The position numbers and the translations under genes are program-made. Below are positions 50,016-59,433 of a stretch of 64,000 nt of DNA, piece after piece (position 1 is the stretch's first letter; each line of letters begins with the position of its first letter). Source of the DNA: SHVO01 sp041906145 (GTDB taxonomy: Bacteria; Pseudomonadota; Alphaproteobacteria; Rhodospirillales; Rhodospirillaceae); the NCBI GenBank assembly GCA_041906145.1, contig JAYRJU010000002.1:62001-126000 (forward strand), read 5' to 3'. Below the pieces are notes generated by a model. It ran no database searches. It saw only the letters and a list, made by a program, of their open reading frames with translations, and was not told the DNA's origin.

Positions 50016-52090
50016 ATCCCGGGTTGCTCCGGCGCGGCCCACCGCGCAAGCGACGATGCAAGGCGACCGGCGGGTTCGATCTCCCACGGCTCGTCCGATT
50101 TGATGTTGCGTGCGCGCACCAGCGTCACGGAGGGATACCACGGGCTGTCGGTACGGTGCTGAAACCAATACCACAACGTTCCCTTGGCGGGCGGCAGAAG
50201 CAGCCAGGTCGGCACATCCTGCGATCCTGCGACATGCACCGCGGTGTTGGAGGTCGTGACGACTGCGTCCATGGCGGCGACCTGCGCGAAAAAGGCATCC
50301 GTATCGACAAGCGAGTTGATGGACTCGTCATGGAAAATATCGACGCCGAAGCGCGTGCGTATGTTCGCAAGATCTTCAGCGCAGTCGCCGTATTGGAGAT
50401 TGACGAAGAGAACGTTCGGCGTTTCCAGGATCGCTTTCAGATTAGCGAGCTCGGTGCTTTTGTTGATCCCAAGGCGCGGGTTTCGGCTGCGCCACGCAAT
50501 CCCGACAATGCGCCTCCCGCCGGCCAAGGCCTCGTATGACTTGCGCAAGCCCGCCGTCCGGGCGGCGTCTGCTTTCAAATAACCTGCATGACGCGGAAAG
50601 GCGGCAAAGCTGCGCCGTAAATATTGTCCAAGACTGCCGGCGGCGATTTGAACATCGTAGGACTCACCGTCGGAAGCCGAAGACAAAGGATTATCTCGCC
50701 CGATCACGGTCGTCCCTGAAAACGATCGCGTGAAAGTGGGGACGAGACGGCCCAAGCACTCGATCAGTACGTGATCAGCGCGCGGCACCAACTCAGAAAT
50801 CATAGAAGCGTGAAGAATTTGATCGCCGAGTCCCTGCTCGGTCCAGACAAGAATCCTTTTGCCGGTCAGGTCTTCACCGCGCCACTCCGGCGGGGGGCGC
50901 CGGAATGTTCCGACTTCGGCGACGTCAAACCGCGCCTCATGTTCGCTCCACCCCGTTTCAAAACGCCCGACGCTAAGAAGATTTGCGCCGTGGTTGTAGC
51001 GCGTCGTCGCGTTCATAGGCGCGAGCGCCGTGGCGTGCTCGTTGAGCATGAGGGCCGTCGCGAGCCATCCCATGTCGGTCATCGTTGCTGCGATGTTGGC
51101 ATAGCCCGGCATGCTGGGCTCGATCGTCAGGGCGCGCTCGAAAAGCGTAATCGCTTCGTCGTACCGATTTTGAACGCGACAAATGTCGCCAAGATTGACG
51201 ATGGCTTTTGTGAAGTCCGGTTTAGCCGCGATCAGCGCTTTATAAAGCCGCTCGGCTTCATCTGTGTGCTGCGCGTCATGCAGGGCCGCGGCCAAGTTGA
51301 ACTGGATGAGGTGCTGGTGTGGATTCATCGCAAGGGCTTGGCGCTGCGTTGCAATGGCTTCGTCGTGGCGGCCTTGCTTGCGAAGGTGCTCGCCGAGCGT
51401 GCTGAGGACCTCGGCGCGGCGCTCGGCCGACCATGCCGTCGCGCTGTTCAGAGCTGCGCGCAGATGATCGGCCGCGAGAGCGTATTCGTCACGAAGAGCG
51501 TACGCGTCGGCTAGCAGGAGCCGAACATCGACGTTGGCGGGATCGAGCGCTTGCGCGCCCCCGAGCGCCGCGATGGCTTCATCCACCCGTGCCCCCGGCA
51601 AAGGTTCCCCGTTGGCTGGCGCGCCTTTCACGAGGCAATGGGCGAGATTGTAAAAGCCTCGAATGTCCTGCGGACAAGCGACAGTCATCGCGCGGAACTC
51701 AGCGATGGCGTCGTTTTCCCGTCCGAGGCCATGCAGAACGATTCCCGCATTCAGCCGTGCATTCGCATGACCGGGCTGCAGCTGGATAACTTTGCGGTAT
51801 GACCGCAACGCTTCGTCAGCACGTCCAAGACCGCTGAGCGCCATGGCTCTATTGAAATGCGCATCAGGAAACCCCGCGGCAACCGCGATGCAGCGGTCAA
51901 ATAGCGCCAAGGCCTCCACGTGCCGGCCGCGCTGGTTTGCGATCAATCCTTTAAGATTGAGGGCATCGACATTGCGGCGATCGAGTTTCAAGACCTTCTC
52001 GTACAGCTGCTCAGCGTCGTTCAAGCGGCCCGCCTGATGATGCGACACGGCTTGCCCGAGCAGGGCTGCGATTTTAGAGGGCCCGGTCAT
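50012..52090 (-). CDS. TPR-glycosyltransferase fusion protein (FlmG-like), copy B
   Basis: A 692-residue cytosolic protein with around ten TPR-like repeats (residues about 1-390) and a C-terminal GT domain. The domain shows WTEQGLGDQILHASMISELV, VGIAWRSRNPRLGI, LQYGDCAEDLANI, FFAQVAAMDAVVTTSNTAVHVAGSQ and LWYWFQHRTDSPWYPSV. The N-terminus QLYEKVLKLDRRNVDALNLKGLI is nearly the same as that of copy A, so the two are recent relatives. Overlaps both neighbours by 4 nt. Confidence 0.8.
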   Translation of the reverse strand: MTGPSKIAALLGQAVSHHQAGRLNDAEQLYEKVLKLDRRNVDALNLKGLIANQRGRHVEALALFDRCIAVAAGFPDAHFNRAMALSGLGRADEALRSYRKVIQLQPGHANARLNAGIVLHGLGRENDAIAEFRAMTVACPQDIRGFYNLAHCLVKGAPANGEPLPGARVDEAIAALGGAQALDPANVDVRLLLADAYALRDEYALAADHLRAALNSATAWSAERRAEVLSTLGEHLRKQGRHDEAIATQRQALAMNPHQHLIQFNLAAALHDAQHTDEAERLYKALIAAKPDFTKAIVNLGDICRVQNRYDEAITLFERALTIEPSMPGYANIAATMTDMGWLATALMLNEHATALAPMNATTRYNHGANLLSVGRFETGWSEHEARFDVAEVGTFRRPPPEWRGEDLTGKRILVWTEQGLGDQILHASMISELVPRADHVLIECLGRLVPTFTRSFSGTTVIGRDNPLSSASDGESYDVQIAAGSLGQYLRRSFAAFPRHAGYLKADAARTAGLRKSYEALAGGRRIVGIAWRSRNPRLGINKSTELANLKAILETPNVLFVNLQYGDCAEDLANIRTRFGVDIFHDESINSLVDTDAFFAQVAAMDAVVTTSNTAVHVAGSQDVPTWLLLPPAKGTLWYWFQHRTDSPWYPSVTLVRARNIKSDEPWEIEPAGRLASSLARWAAPEQPGI

Positions 52091-52506
52091 GTGGCGCTCC
52101 CGGCCGGTCCGAGCCGCAGATTCGCAAGAAGCGCGCGCAATTTTTCCAACAGCGCCTCAGCTTCGGCGCTAAAGGACGTGTTTTTGCATGCATGCTCCAT
52201 CACCACGATGGCGCTGTGTATCCAGCCCTTTGCCGCCAAGTTCTCCGCAATGCCCATGTAGGCCTGCAAGGAATCCGGCGTGAACGACAACGCCATATCG
52301 TAAGCGGCAATTGCGTCAATGGGCCTGCCTTTAATCGTTAGAAGGAGGCCGTTGAGAAGGCCTGTCTCTGCGCCTGCCTCAGCGAGTCCATCCAGTGCTT
52401 GTTCGCAAGTCCGCGCAGCTTGCCCATGCTCACCGGCGGCGATCAGAGCGCGGACCTTCTCCACCACCTGGGCGCTGCCCTGTGTCACGGATTGCGCGCC
52501 TGCCAT
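52087..52506 (-). CDS. Small TPR protein lacking a glycosyltransferase domain
   Basis: A 139-residue protein with about three TPR-type helix pairs: RALIAAGEHGQAARTCEQAL, GLLLTIKGRPIDAIAAYDMA and MGIAENLAAKGWIHSAIVVM. It has no GT motifs. ATG at 52506 overlaps the end of copy C by 22 nt and its stop overlaps copy B by 4 nt, so it is a deliberate member of the operon rather than a random frame. It may be an adaptor or the shrunken remnant of a larger paralog. Confidence 0.7.
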   Translation of the reverse strand: MAGAQSVTQGSAQVVEKVRALIAAGEHGQAARTCEQALDGLAEAGAETGLLNGLLLTIKGRPIDAIAAYDMALSFTPDSLQAYMGIAENLAAKGWIHSAIVVMEHACKNTSFSAEAEALLEKLRALLANLRLGPAGSAT

Positions 52507-54167
52507 TGTTCGACGAGCGCGACGAGGTCGGCAGACGCCCGCTCGACGACGTCTTGCCACTCGCCCCGCTTCGATTGGCGGTACAGCCTGACCGACGGAT
52601 ACCAGGGGCTGTCCGAGCGATCGAGAAACCAATGCCACAATGCGCCGAAACCAGTGGGCACCAGCACCCACGTCGGGACATTCAAGGCGCCCGCGAGGTG
52701 CGCTGCGGCGCTCGATGTGCTGATCACGATGTCCATCGCCGATACCTGCGCCGCGAACGGGTCGAGATCGCCGCTCGGGTCAATCATCGGGTCGGTAATG
52801 ATGCGAGCGCCGAATTGAGCAGCCGCATCCGCGACTTCTGCAGGATCGCTGTCATACTGCAGATTGACAAAAGTGACTCCGGGAATTGAAAGCAATGGCC
52901 CCCAAGCCGCGAGCGGTAAGGTCTTGTGAGGCGCCAATTTAAATCGGCGCGTCGCCCACGATATTCCTATGACAGGCCCGCCGGACCTCTCGGTATAACG
53001 CTCCCGCAAAATTCTGCGCAGCACGGGGTCGGGCTTCAAATATCCTTTGTGGACCGGGAAATCCTGAAAGCTTGATCGTAACCACGGACCCGTATCCGCG
53101 ACTCCGAAGCTGCCCGGCGTCGGCATCGCGCCGGGTGCTCTCATGATATAGCGGGTGAACTGAATGTTCGGAAATGAGCGCCGGAAGAGCCCGTGAAGGC
53201 GAGGATCGCACTGGACTTCCAGCGTCGCGATGCGCCGCGAAAGATCCGGAAGAAGACTCGCCATTAAAATCTGGTCGCCTACACCTTGGTCCAGCACGGC
53301 GACGGCCGCGTCGCCGGCCGGGAACTCGGATAGAAACGGCCGATCCACGATCGGCTGAATTTCCTCCGTACGCATATGGCGCCAGGCATGCTGCCGCCAT
53401 CCTTCCTTGAAATTCCCTTGGATCATGAGCACGTCGCTAAACGCCTGGTTCAGCGCCTCGTCGTCGCGCAAGACTTCGATGGCTTGCCTGTACCAGGATT
53501 CGGCCCCCTGATAGTCGCCGCGCCGCGCCAGCAGAAGGGCATAGTTGCCGTGAGTCTCGGCGTCGTCCGGATTGTTTTTAAGCGAAAGCGCATAGTGATC
53601 CGCAGCGGCCTCAAAATTGCTCTCACGCATAGCGATGTCGGCGAGCAGACGATGGCTCACGGATAATGTGGGGTCCGCCGCCAACGCATCGCGCGTAAGC
53701 TGCGTGACGCGGTCGAAGTTGCCGCGCTTCATCTCGATTCTAGCCTGCATCTCCATTGCTTTCGGCCAGCCGGGCTTGATTGCGAGCGCCTTAATCAATG
53801 CGTCTTCGGCGTCCTCGTAACGTCTTTCGCGCAAAAAGCATGCGGCGAGATTTAAGAGTGCACCGGGATTGGTGGGTTGAAGCTGCAGCGCGGCTTGAAT
53901 CGCGACAATAGCGTCGGAGGGGCGGTCCAGAGCTAGGAATGCGACGGAAAGATTGATAAGGGTTTGCGGCGTTTCGTGCCGGGTTACCGCTTGGGTGAGA
54001 TAAGCCGCCGCGTTCTCGAAATGCTTGAGATGAAGGGCCGCAAGCCCGCGCATTTGCCAGGCGCGTGCGTTCTCGGTGTCGCTCGCGAGAATATCACGGC
54101 AAATGTGTTCGACCTGATCGTATTCGCCACGTTGAAAATGACCCGCGGCTCTTTGGAGCGGTTTCAT
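52485..54167 (-). CDS. TPR-glycosyltransferase fusion protein (FlmG-like), copy C
   Basis: A 560-residue cytosolic protein: TPR repeats over about residues 1-270 (GHFQRGEYDQVEHICRDILA onward) and a GT domain with VLDQGVGDQILMASLLPDLS, IGISWATRRFKLA, LQYDSDPAEV and STSSAAAHLAGALNVPTWVL ... LWHWFLDRSDSPWYPSVRLY. It departs from the paralogs at several sites: no Lys/Gly segment before the DQG motif, LQYDSD for LQYGD, and SSAAAH for SNTTVH. These may mean different specificity or weaker activity. Start at 54167 (MKPLQRAAGHF) avoids a long overlap. Confidence 0.78.
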   Translation of the reverse strand: MKPLQRAAGHFQRGEYDQVEHICRDILASDTENARAWQMRGLAALHLKHFENAAAYLTQAVTRHETPQTLINLSVAFLALDRPSDAIVAIQAALQLQPTNPGALLNLAACFLRERRYEDAEDALIKALAIKPGWPKAMEMQARIEMKRGNFDRVTQLTRDALAADPTLSVSHRLLADIAMRESNFEAAADHYALSLKNNPDDAETHGNYALLLARRGDYQGAESWYRQAIEVLRDDEALNQAFSDVLMIQGNFKEGWRQHAWRHMRTEEIQPIVDRPFLSEFPAGDAAVAVLDQGVGDQILMASLLPDLSRRIATLEVQCDPRLHGLFRRSFPNIQFTRYIMRAPGAMPTPGSFGVADTGPWLRSSFQDFPVHKGYLKPDPVLRRILRERYTERSGGPVIGISWATRRFKLAPHKTLPLAAWGPLLSIPGVTFVNLQYDSDPAEVADAAAQFGARIITDPMIDPSGDLDPFAAQVSAMDIVISTSSAAAHLAGALNVPTWVLVPTGFGALWHWFLDRSDSPWYPSVRLYRQSKRGEWQDVVERASADLVALVEQWQARNP

Positions 54168-54180
54168 CGCACCGGCTTGC

Positions 54181-54855
54181 CTATCCAGCGAAGAGCATAC
54201 GGTCGCGTTCGGCGAGCCAAGTATCTGCATAGCCGCAATTTTTGTAGGCCTCGAAATAGGGCCCGCCTTCGGTGTAGTGCAACAACGACACCTGGTCCGT
54301 AGGAACCGTAGGGTCGTAATCCACAAGGTGATTCCAGCGATGCGGAAGTTCGCCGATCAATGCGTCGTTACCCAGCCACTTGAACTGATGCAGTTCCAGC
54401 CCCGTCGCGCTGTTCACATAGTTCTGGCTCAGCGCCGTGCATTTTGCGTTGTTGAAGAGGATGACGCTCGACCAATTTTTCTTTTCATAAGGCCGTTGCG
54501 GTTGGTCGAGAAATTTTACCGTGTCGGCGGGTTTATGGTCATGCTTGACCACTTGCACGGCATAGCGTTCGTCGCGTAGCGCCCATAACTTCGCGACGTC
54601 GTCGAGCATGAGCATGTCGCAATCGCAGAATAGGCTCCAACCCTCATATCCCGACAGGTAGGGAACGAGGAATCGGCTGAAGGAGAAGTCGGTCGACTGC
54701 AACGGGTGGCGCTCGCGCATTAGCACGCCGTTCAACTGCGACAGCATGAGCGGCGCGATCATGACCGGTTGAGATGCGCGCGCCTGAATGCTGTGCGATA
54801 GCACATTGAAAGCCACTGCCTCGCGTGGGTCATATCCGATGAATATGCGCATCAT
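54181..54855 (-). CDS. DxD glycosyltransferase (GT8-like) in the TPR-GT operon
   Basis: A 224-residue cytosolic protein beginning MMRIFIGYDPREAVAFNVLS. The nucleotide-sugar site is FCDCDMLMLDDV (DxD-type). Further segments are STDFSFSRFLVPYLSGYEGW, KKNWSSVILFNNAKCTAL and LLHYTEGGPYFEAYKNC. This is a GT-A fold enzyme distinct from the TPR-GTs around it. The ATG at 54855 overlaps the stop of copy D (ATGA). It may start or extend a glycan whose other transfers are made by the TPR-GTs; donor and acceptor are unknown. Confidence 0.78.
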   Translation of the reverse strand: MMRIFIGYDPREAVAFNVLSHSIQARASQPVMIAPLMLSQLNGVLMRERHPLQSTDFSFSRFLVPYLSGYEGWSLFCDCDMLMLDDVAKLWALRDERYAVQVVKHDHKPADTVKFLDQPQRPYEKKNWSSVILFNNAKCTALSQNYVNSATGLELHQFKWLGNDALIGELPHRWNHLVDYDPTVPTDQVSLLHYTEGGPYFEAYKNCGYADTWLAERDRMLFAG

Positions 54856-57800
54856 GATCTGCCGCTTTCTTTCTTTGCTTGTATGAGTTGATGAAGGTCC
54901 TGCGCGCACCGGGTGATCGGCTGCGTCCAATCGCCCGGTTTTTCCTGTCTTATCAGCCGCACGGACGAATACCAGGGGCTGTCCGCGCGGTCCCGTAACC
55001 AATACCAGATTTGCCCGCGCCCTTTGGCAAGTAGAACCCAGGTGGGGATGCCGAGGGCGCCGGCCGTATGCACAAGCGTGTTGCTGGTCGAGATGACAAG
55101 ATCCATCGCTGAGACTTGCGCGGCAAAGGCATCCATATCCTTCAAAGGGTCGATCGCCTCGTCGTTGAGAATCTCGACCCCAAATGCGTCACGGATTCGC
55201 GCCAGGGTGGGACGTTGATCGCCATATTGAAGATTGACGAAGGTGACTCCCGGAATTTCGAGTATGGGCCGCCAGGATTCAAGTTGGCTGGCCTTGAGCC
55301 AACCCATTTCCTGATTGATAGGGCTTGCCCATGAAATGCCCACCAGCAAATTGCCGGGATGCGCCGACGCATAGCGTTTCCGCAGGCTCGCGCTGCGGAG
55401 CGCGTCGGTGACCAGGGTGCGCGGGCGCGCGGGAAAATCGCTCTCCTCGCGGCGAAATTGCAAACCAAGATCCCAAAGCGGGACCTGGAAATCGAAATCC
55501 GAAGCCGCCGCGCTTTTCGGTATTGGCGTTTTTAGGGCCTCCACGGTTGCGTTCGGAAATGATCGGCGGAAGAGGGGCACGAGACGTTCGGAGCAAAGCA
55601 CGACGGTTTTACGCGCCGAGGCGATGATGTCCGGGAGCATGGTGGAGGCAAGAATTTCGTCGCCGATGCCGTGCTCAGTCCAAACCAGAACCTTTTTCCC
55701 GGCGAGAGGTTCGCCGCCCCACGGTTTGATATGTGAAAACCACCCATAATAAGAAGGTGCCGTCGGCCGCTTAAGACGCCACGAAAATTCGCGCCATCCT
55801 TCTTGCCATCGTCCCAGTGCCAGCAAGAACAGTGCGCGGTTGTGATGAACATCGGCATTGTCCGGCGAGCGCTCGATTAGCGCATCGACCAACCTTAGCG
55901 GTTCGTCGGTCTCGCCGTGATCATATAAGGCGACGGCGTAGTTCACCGTGATGTTATCAATCGCGGAGGATTTTTCGGGCGGCGCGTTTTGCATCGCCAG
56001 GCGGTTATGGTGAATGGCCTCTGCATTCCGGCCGAGGTTGTGATGCGCCTTGCCCAAATTCGAGTGAACGATGTGCGAATGCGGATTTAATTCAAGCGCC
56101 TGTTTGTACAGGGTGATCGCTTCATCGAACCGATGAAGATCTGCCAGGACGGCGCCCTTGAGGTTATAGGCCGGCCAGTATGCGGGGTCGGCCGCGATGG
56201 CTTTTTCACATGCAGCGAAAACGCCTTCGGCATCGAGTTCGGCGCGCCGCAGTTCTGCGATATTCAGATAGGCTTCCGCCGCGAGCGAGTGATCGCGCGC
56301 CATGTGTAAGCAGACGGCTTCGGCGTCGCGCGTTCGTTTCATCGTCGCGAAACCGGACATCATGGTGCGATAGTAGAGGGCGGCATCACCGCTGCTCGGT
56401 CGGGCGGCGTCCAGCGCCGCAAGACCCGCCTCGAGAATAACGTCGAGCCACTGGCCGGGTTCTTTTTGCTTGAGCAGGCGGAGCGACGGGTACCAGGGCG
56501 TGCGCTCGCCTTCCGCAAGCCAGTACCACCTCCGGCCATGATCGAGCGAGAGCGGCAGCAGGCACACGCCCGTGACACCTAACGCGCCCGCGACGTGCGC
56601 GGCGGTATTGCTGGACGAGACCACGAAATCCATCGCGGCGACCTGAGCCGTGAAACTGTCCATGTCTTTTAATGGATCGATGGACGCATCGTGAATGATC
56701 GGGACGCCGAAACCGCGGGAGGCATTCTCCCGCTCGGCCGCGGTATCCCCGTATTGCAAGTTGACGAATGTCGCGCCGGGAACCTTCAGGATTGGCCCCC
56801 ACTCCAGGATATTGAGTGATTTTTCGGCCGCGCCGTTCGTATTGGCGCTACGCCACGCGATGCCGATCAGGACATCGTGTTTGTTTTCCGCCAGGTATTT
56901 CGCGCGCAATTTTTCCTTTAGGTCGGCATCCGCTTTCAAATAGCCCGCGGTCTGGGGGAAGGACTCGCGGGACTGACGCAGCCACTCGCCCAAGCCCGCC
57001 GCGGGGGTTTGCACATCGATCGTTTGCAGTTCCTCCATCGTGAGATCTCGATCGAAGACCTCGGCGCTGGGGAACGAGCGCTTGATCACCGGCGCAAGCC
57101 GGGTAGAGCACTGTATGACGCAACGTCGCGCGCGCGCGATCGCATCGGCGTACATGTTGGCATACATCATCTCGTCGCCGGGTCCTTGCTCACCCCAGAT
57201 TAGAAGGGCTCGCCCGGCGAGGTCCCCGCCTTGCCACATGGGCAGCGCGTAGGCTTTGGGTGGTATCCGATTTTCTAGCGACTTGAAGCGATAGCGATAT
57301 GCCCGCCAGCCCGCCTCGTATTGACCAAGCCCAAAATGGGCCTCGGAAGCAAAAAGCTGTAGCGTGGGATGTTCGGGCGAAAGGCGCAGGCCCGCCTCCG
57401 CGACACGCAGCATTTCTGAAAAGTCCTCCGTGATACGAAGGCCGCGCGCATAAGAAACGCACCCGTCAATATCCCGTGGATTGCTCTCGTGCGCGGCACG
57501 AAACGCAGCCAGGGCCTCATCATAGCGTCCAAGCGTGCGTAGGATTTGCCCCAGCGTGTTGTAGGTCGCCGCGTTCTTTCTATAGTGCGCCGCTTTTCGC
57601 GCGTGATGCTCGGCGAGCTTGAGGTCGCCGAGTTGCCCGGCGATCATCACCGCGTTCGAATGCGCGTCGGGGAAGTCGTCGCGCACGGCGACGGCTTTGG
57701 TGATCCATGACAGCCCCTCTCGAAGGTCTCCGTGCTGCATAAGCGCAACACCCAAAAGGTGAAGCGCATTAGGCTCTCGCGGAGTCTTCTTGAGAATCTT

Positions 57801-57896
57801 GCGATATGACTCAATCGCTTCGGCGAGCCTGCCGGCGCGATGCAATGCCACGGCATCGTTGATGGGTTGAGAGGGAGGGATGTTTTGTCGAGCCAT
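54852..57896 (-). CDS. Bimodular TPR-glycosyltransferase (two TPR-GT units), copy D
   Basis: A 1014-residue protein holding two complete TPR-GT modules in tandem. Module 1: TPR about 1-220, GT about 222-480 (WGEQGPGDEMMYANMYADAI; LQYGDTAAERENA; VSSSNTAAHVAGALG). Module 2: TPR about 505-700, GT about 730-1005 (WTEHGIGDEILASTMLPDII; LQYGDQRPTLARI; ISTSNTLVHTAGALG; WYWLRDRADSPWYSSVRLI). Both modules retain the main motifs, so this is an intact fusion, not a decaying one. It could make two successive or two parallel transfers. Separated from copy E by 7 nt; it overlaps the DxD enzyme gene. Confidence 0.85.
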   Translation of the reverse strand: MARQNIPPSQPINDAVALHRAGRLAEAIESYRKILKKTPREPNALHLLGVALMQHGDLREGLSWITKAVAVRDDFPDAHSNAVMIAGQLGDLKLAEHHARKAAHYRKNAATYNTLGQILRTLGRYDEALAAFRAAHESNPRDIDGCVSYARGLRITEDFSEMLRVAEAGLRLSPEHPTLQLFASEAHFGLGQYEAGWRAYRYRFKSLENRIPPKAYALPMWQGGDLAGRALLIWGEQGPGDEMMYANMYADAIARARRCVIQCSTRLAPVIKRSFPSAEVFDRDLTMEELQTIDVQTPAAGLGEWLRQSRESFPQTAGYLKADADLKEKLRAKYLAENKHDVLIGIAWRSANTNGAAEKSLNILEWGPILKVPGATFVNLQYGDTAAERENASRGFGVPIIHDASIDPLKDMDSFTAQVAAMDFVVSSSNTAAHVAGALGVTGVCLLPLSLDHGRRWYWLAEGERTPWYPSLRLLKQKEPGQWLDVILEAGLAALDAARPSSGDAALYYRTMMSGFATMKRTRDAEAVCLHMARDHSLAAEAYLNIAELRRAELDAEGVFAACEKAIAADPAYWPAYNLKGAVLADLHRFDEAITLYKQALELNPHSHIVHSNLGKAHHNLGRNAEAIHHNRLAMQNAPPEKSSAIDNITVNYAVALYDHGETDEPLRLVDALIERSPDNADVHHNRALFLLALGRWQEGWREFSWRLKRPTAPSYYGWFSHIKPWGGEPLAGKKVLVWTEHGIGDEILASTMLPDIIASARKTVVLCSERLVPLFRRSFPNATVEALKTPIPKSAAASDFDFQVPLWDLGLQFRREESDFPARPRTLVTDALRSASLRKRYASAHPGNLLVGISWASPINQEMGWLKASQLESWRPILEIPGVTFVNLQYGDQRPTLARIRDAFGVEILNDEAIDPLKDMDAFAAQVSAMDLVISTSNTLVHTAGALGIPTWVLLAKGRGQIWYWLRDRADSPWYSSVRLIRQEKPGDWTQPITRCAQDLHQLIQAKKESGRS

Positions 57897-57903
57897 AAAT
57901 ATC

Positions 57904-59433
57904 TTAAGAAGCCGGGGCGCATTCGCCGCGCCCAGCGGCGCCGTTGCTAAGTTGCGTCAATTCTTCCGCGACAGCCGCTAGGCTCGGCCGCCAATCTGAG
58001 TTTGCGCTTTGCCGGAACAGGCGCGCGCTTGCGTACCAGGGGCTGTCAGGGCGTTCAAGAAACCAATACCACAGCCGCCCATGGTTTGACGGGACCAACG
58101 CCCATATGGGGCGTCCCAGCGCACCCGCAATATGGACCGTTGTGTTGCTGACCGAAATGACAAGGTCTATCGCCGCGACTTGGGCGGCGAAATCGTCGAG
58201 GTTCGCCAACGGGTCGATCTGCGGATCGACGAGGATATTCGCGCCCTGATCGCGCGCGGCGCGCGCGATCTCATCATGCGCGTCGCCATATTGAAGGCTG
58301 ACAAAAGTAATCCCGGGAACTTTGAGAAGCGGCGCCCACGCATCGAGCGGGATCGATTTGGCGTCTTCGACCCGGAGGTTTTTGCTCCGCCAGGATATTC
58401 CGACCAGCTTGGTCCCTGGACGAACCGCCTGATAGCGGCGACGAAGCATGGCTGCCTTGTCGGGGTCGGCCTTTAGCGGGCCTCTCTGTTCGCGAAACGC
58501 GGCGAAGGACGGGCGAAGCGCGGCGCCGAGTTCGCCGACTGAAGCTTGGTATTCGATCCCTTGTGTGATCGACGGATCGTGCGGCGTCTCGCCGGCCGCA
58601 ATGACATGGACTGAAGGAAATGACCGCGCGAAAAGCGGCGCCATGCGCGGCGAGCAAAGCAGTAAAACTGTCGCGCCCGTCGCGATGAGATCGGGAATCA
58701 TGGTGGCGGTAAAAGTTTCGTCGCCTGGTCCTAATTCGGTCCAAACGAGGATCTTGCGGCCCGCAAGCGGTTCGCCGCGCCAGTAAGGGAAGGGAAACCG
58801 TCCAAAGAACGTCTGCGCCAGCGGGCTGCGTACGCGCCAAGCATACTCCCGCCACCCTTCGGCAAACTGACCGCGTACGAGAAGCGCGAGACTGCGGTGA
58901 AAATGGGCATCGACATGGTCGGGATGCAGCGCGAGGACGCGGTCGTAAAAGACAATCGCGTCGTCGAACCGGCCGGTCGCGTCCATGAGCATTCCCATAT
59001 TAAGCAGGACGGGAGCTGAACGGGGCGCGAGCGCGAGCGCCCCCCGCAAATATGGCTCGGCTTCGCTATAGCGGCCGCGATGAAGAAAAGTCCCGCCCAA
59101 CCCATTCGCGGCGTCCGCATTGTTTTTGTCGCGCCGGTAAGCTTCACGAAAATGATGCTCCGCCTCGCCCATGCGTAGGGCGCCGGCAAGGATGTTCGCG
59201 AGATTAAAGTGGGCTTCCTTGGAATTCGGATTGTGCCTGAGCGACCGCGTAATGAGTTCGGTGCCGCGCGCCACATCACCGCGGCCGGCCAAGATCAAGC
59301 CCAGCAAATGTAGGGCGTCGGGATTGTTTGGATCGAGGCGCAGCGTATCGCGGTATCCCGCTTCCGCTTCCGGTAAACGACCGTGGCGATGGTGGTCCAT
59401 CGCGCGCGTGACGAGGTCTCGCGCCGTGGTCAT
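57904..59433 (-). CDS. TPR-glycosyltransferase fusion protein (FlmG-like), copy E
   Basis: A 509-residue cytosolic protein, TPR repeats about 1-200 (MDHHRHGRLPEAEAGYRDTL onward) and a GT domain with WTELGPGDETFTATMIPDL, VGISWRSKNLRVED, LQYGDAHDEIARA, LVISVSNTTVHIAGALGRP and LWYWFLERPDSPWYASARLF. ATG at 59433 overlaps the copy F stop (ATGA). It is the shortest full TPR-GT here and keeps all shared motifs. Confidence 0.82.
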   Translation of the reverse strand: MTTARDLVTRAMDHHRHGRLPEAEAGYRDTLRLDPNNPDALHLLGLILAGRGDVARGTELITRSLRHNPNSKEAHFNLANILAGALRMGEAEHHFREAYRRDKNNADAANGLGGTFLHRGRYSEAEPYLRGALALAPRSAPVLLNMGMLMDATGRFDDAIVFYDRVLALHPDHVDAHFHRSLALLVRGQFAEGWREYAWRVRSPLAQTFFGRFPFPYWRGEPLAGRKILVWTELGPGDETFTATMIPDLIATGATVLLLCSPRMAPLFARSFPSVHVIAAGETPHDPSITQGIEYQASVGELGAALRPSFAAFREQRGPLKADPDKAAMLRRRYQAVRPGTKLVGISWRSKNLRVEDAKSIPLDAWAPLLKVPGITFVSLQYGDAHDEIARAARDQGANILVDPQIDPLANLDDFAAQVAAIDLVISVSNTTVHIAGALGRPIWALVPSNHGRLWYWFLERPDSPWYASARLFRQSANSDWRPSLAAVAEELTQLSNGAAGRGECAPAS

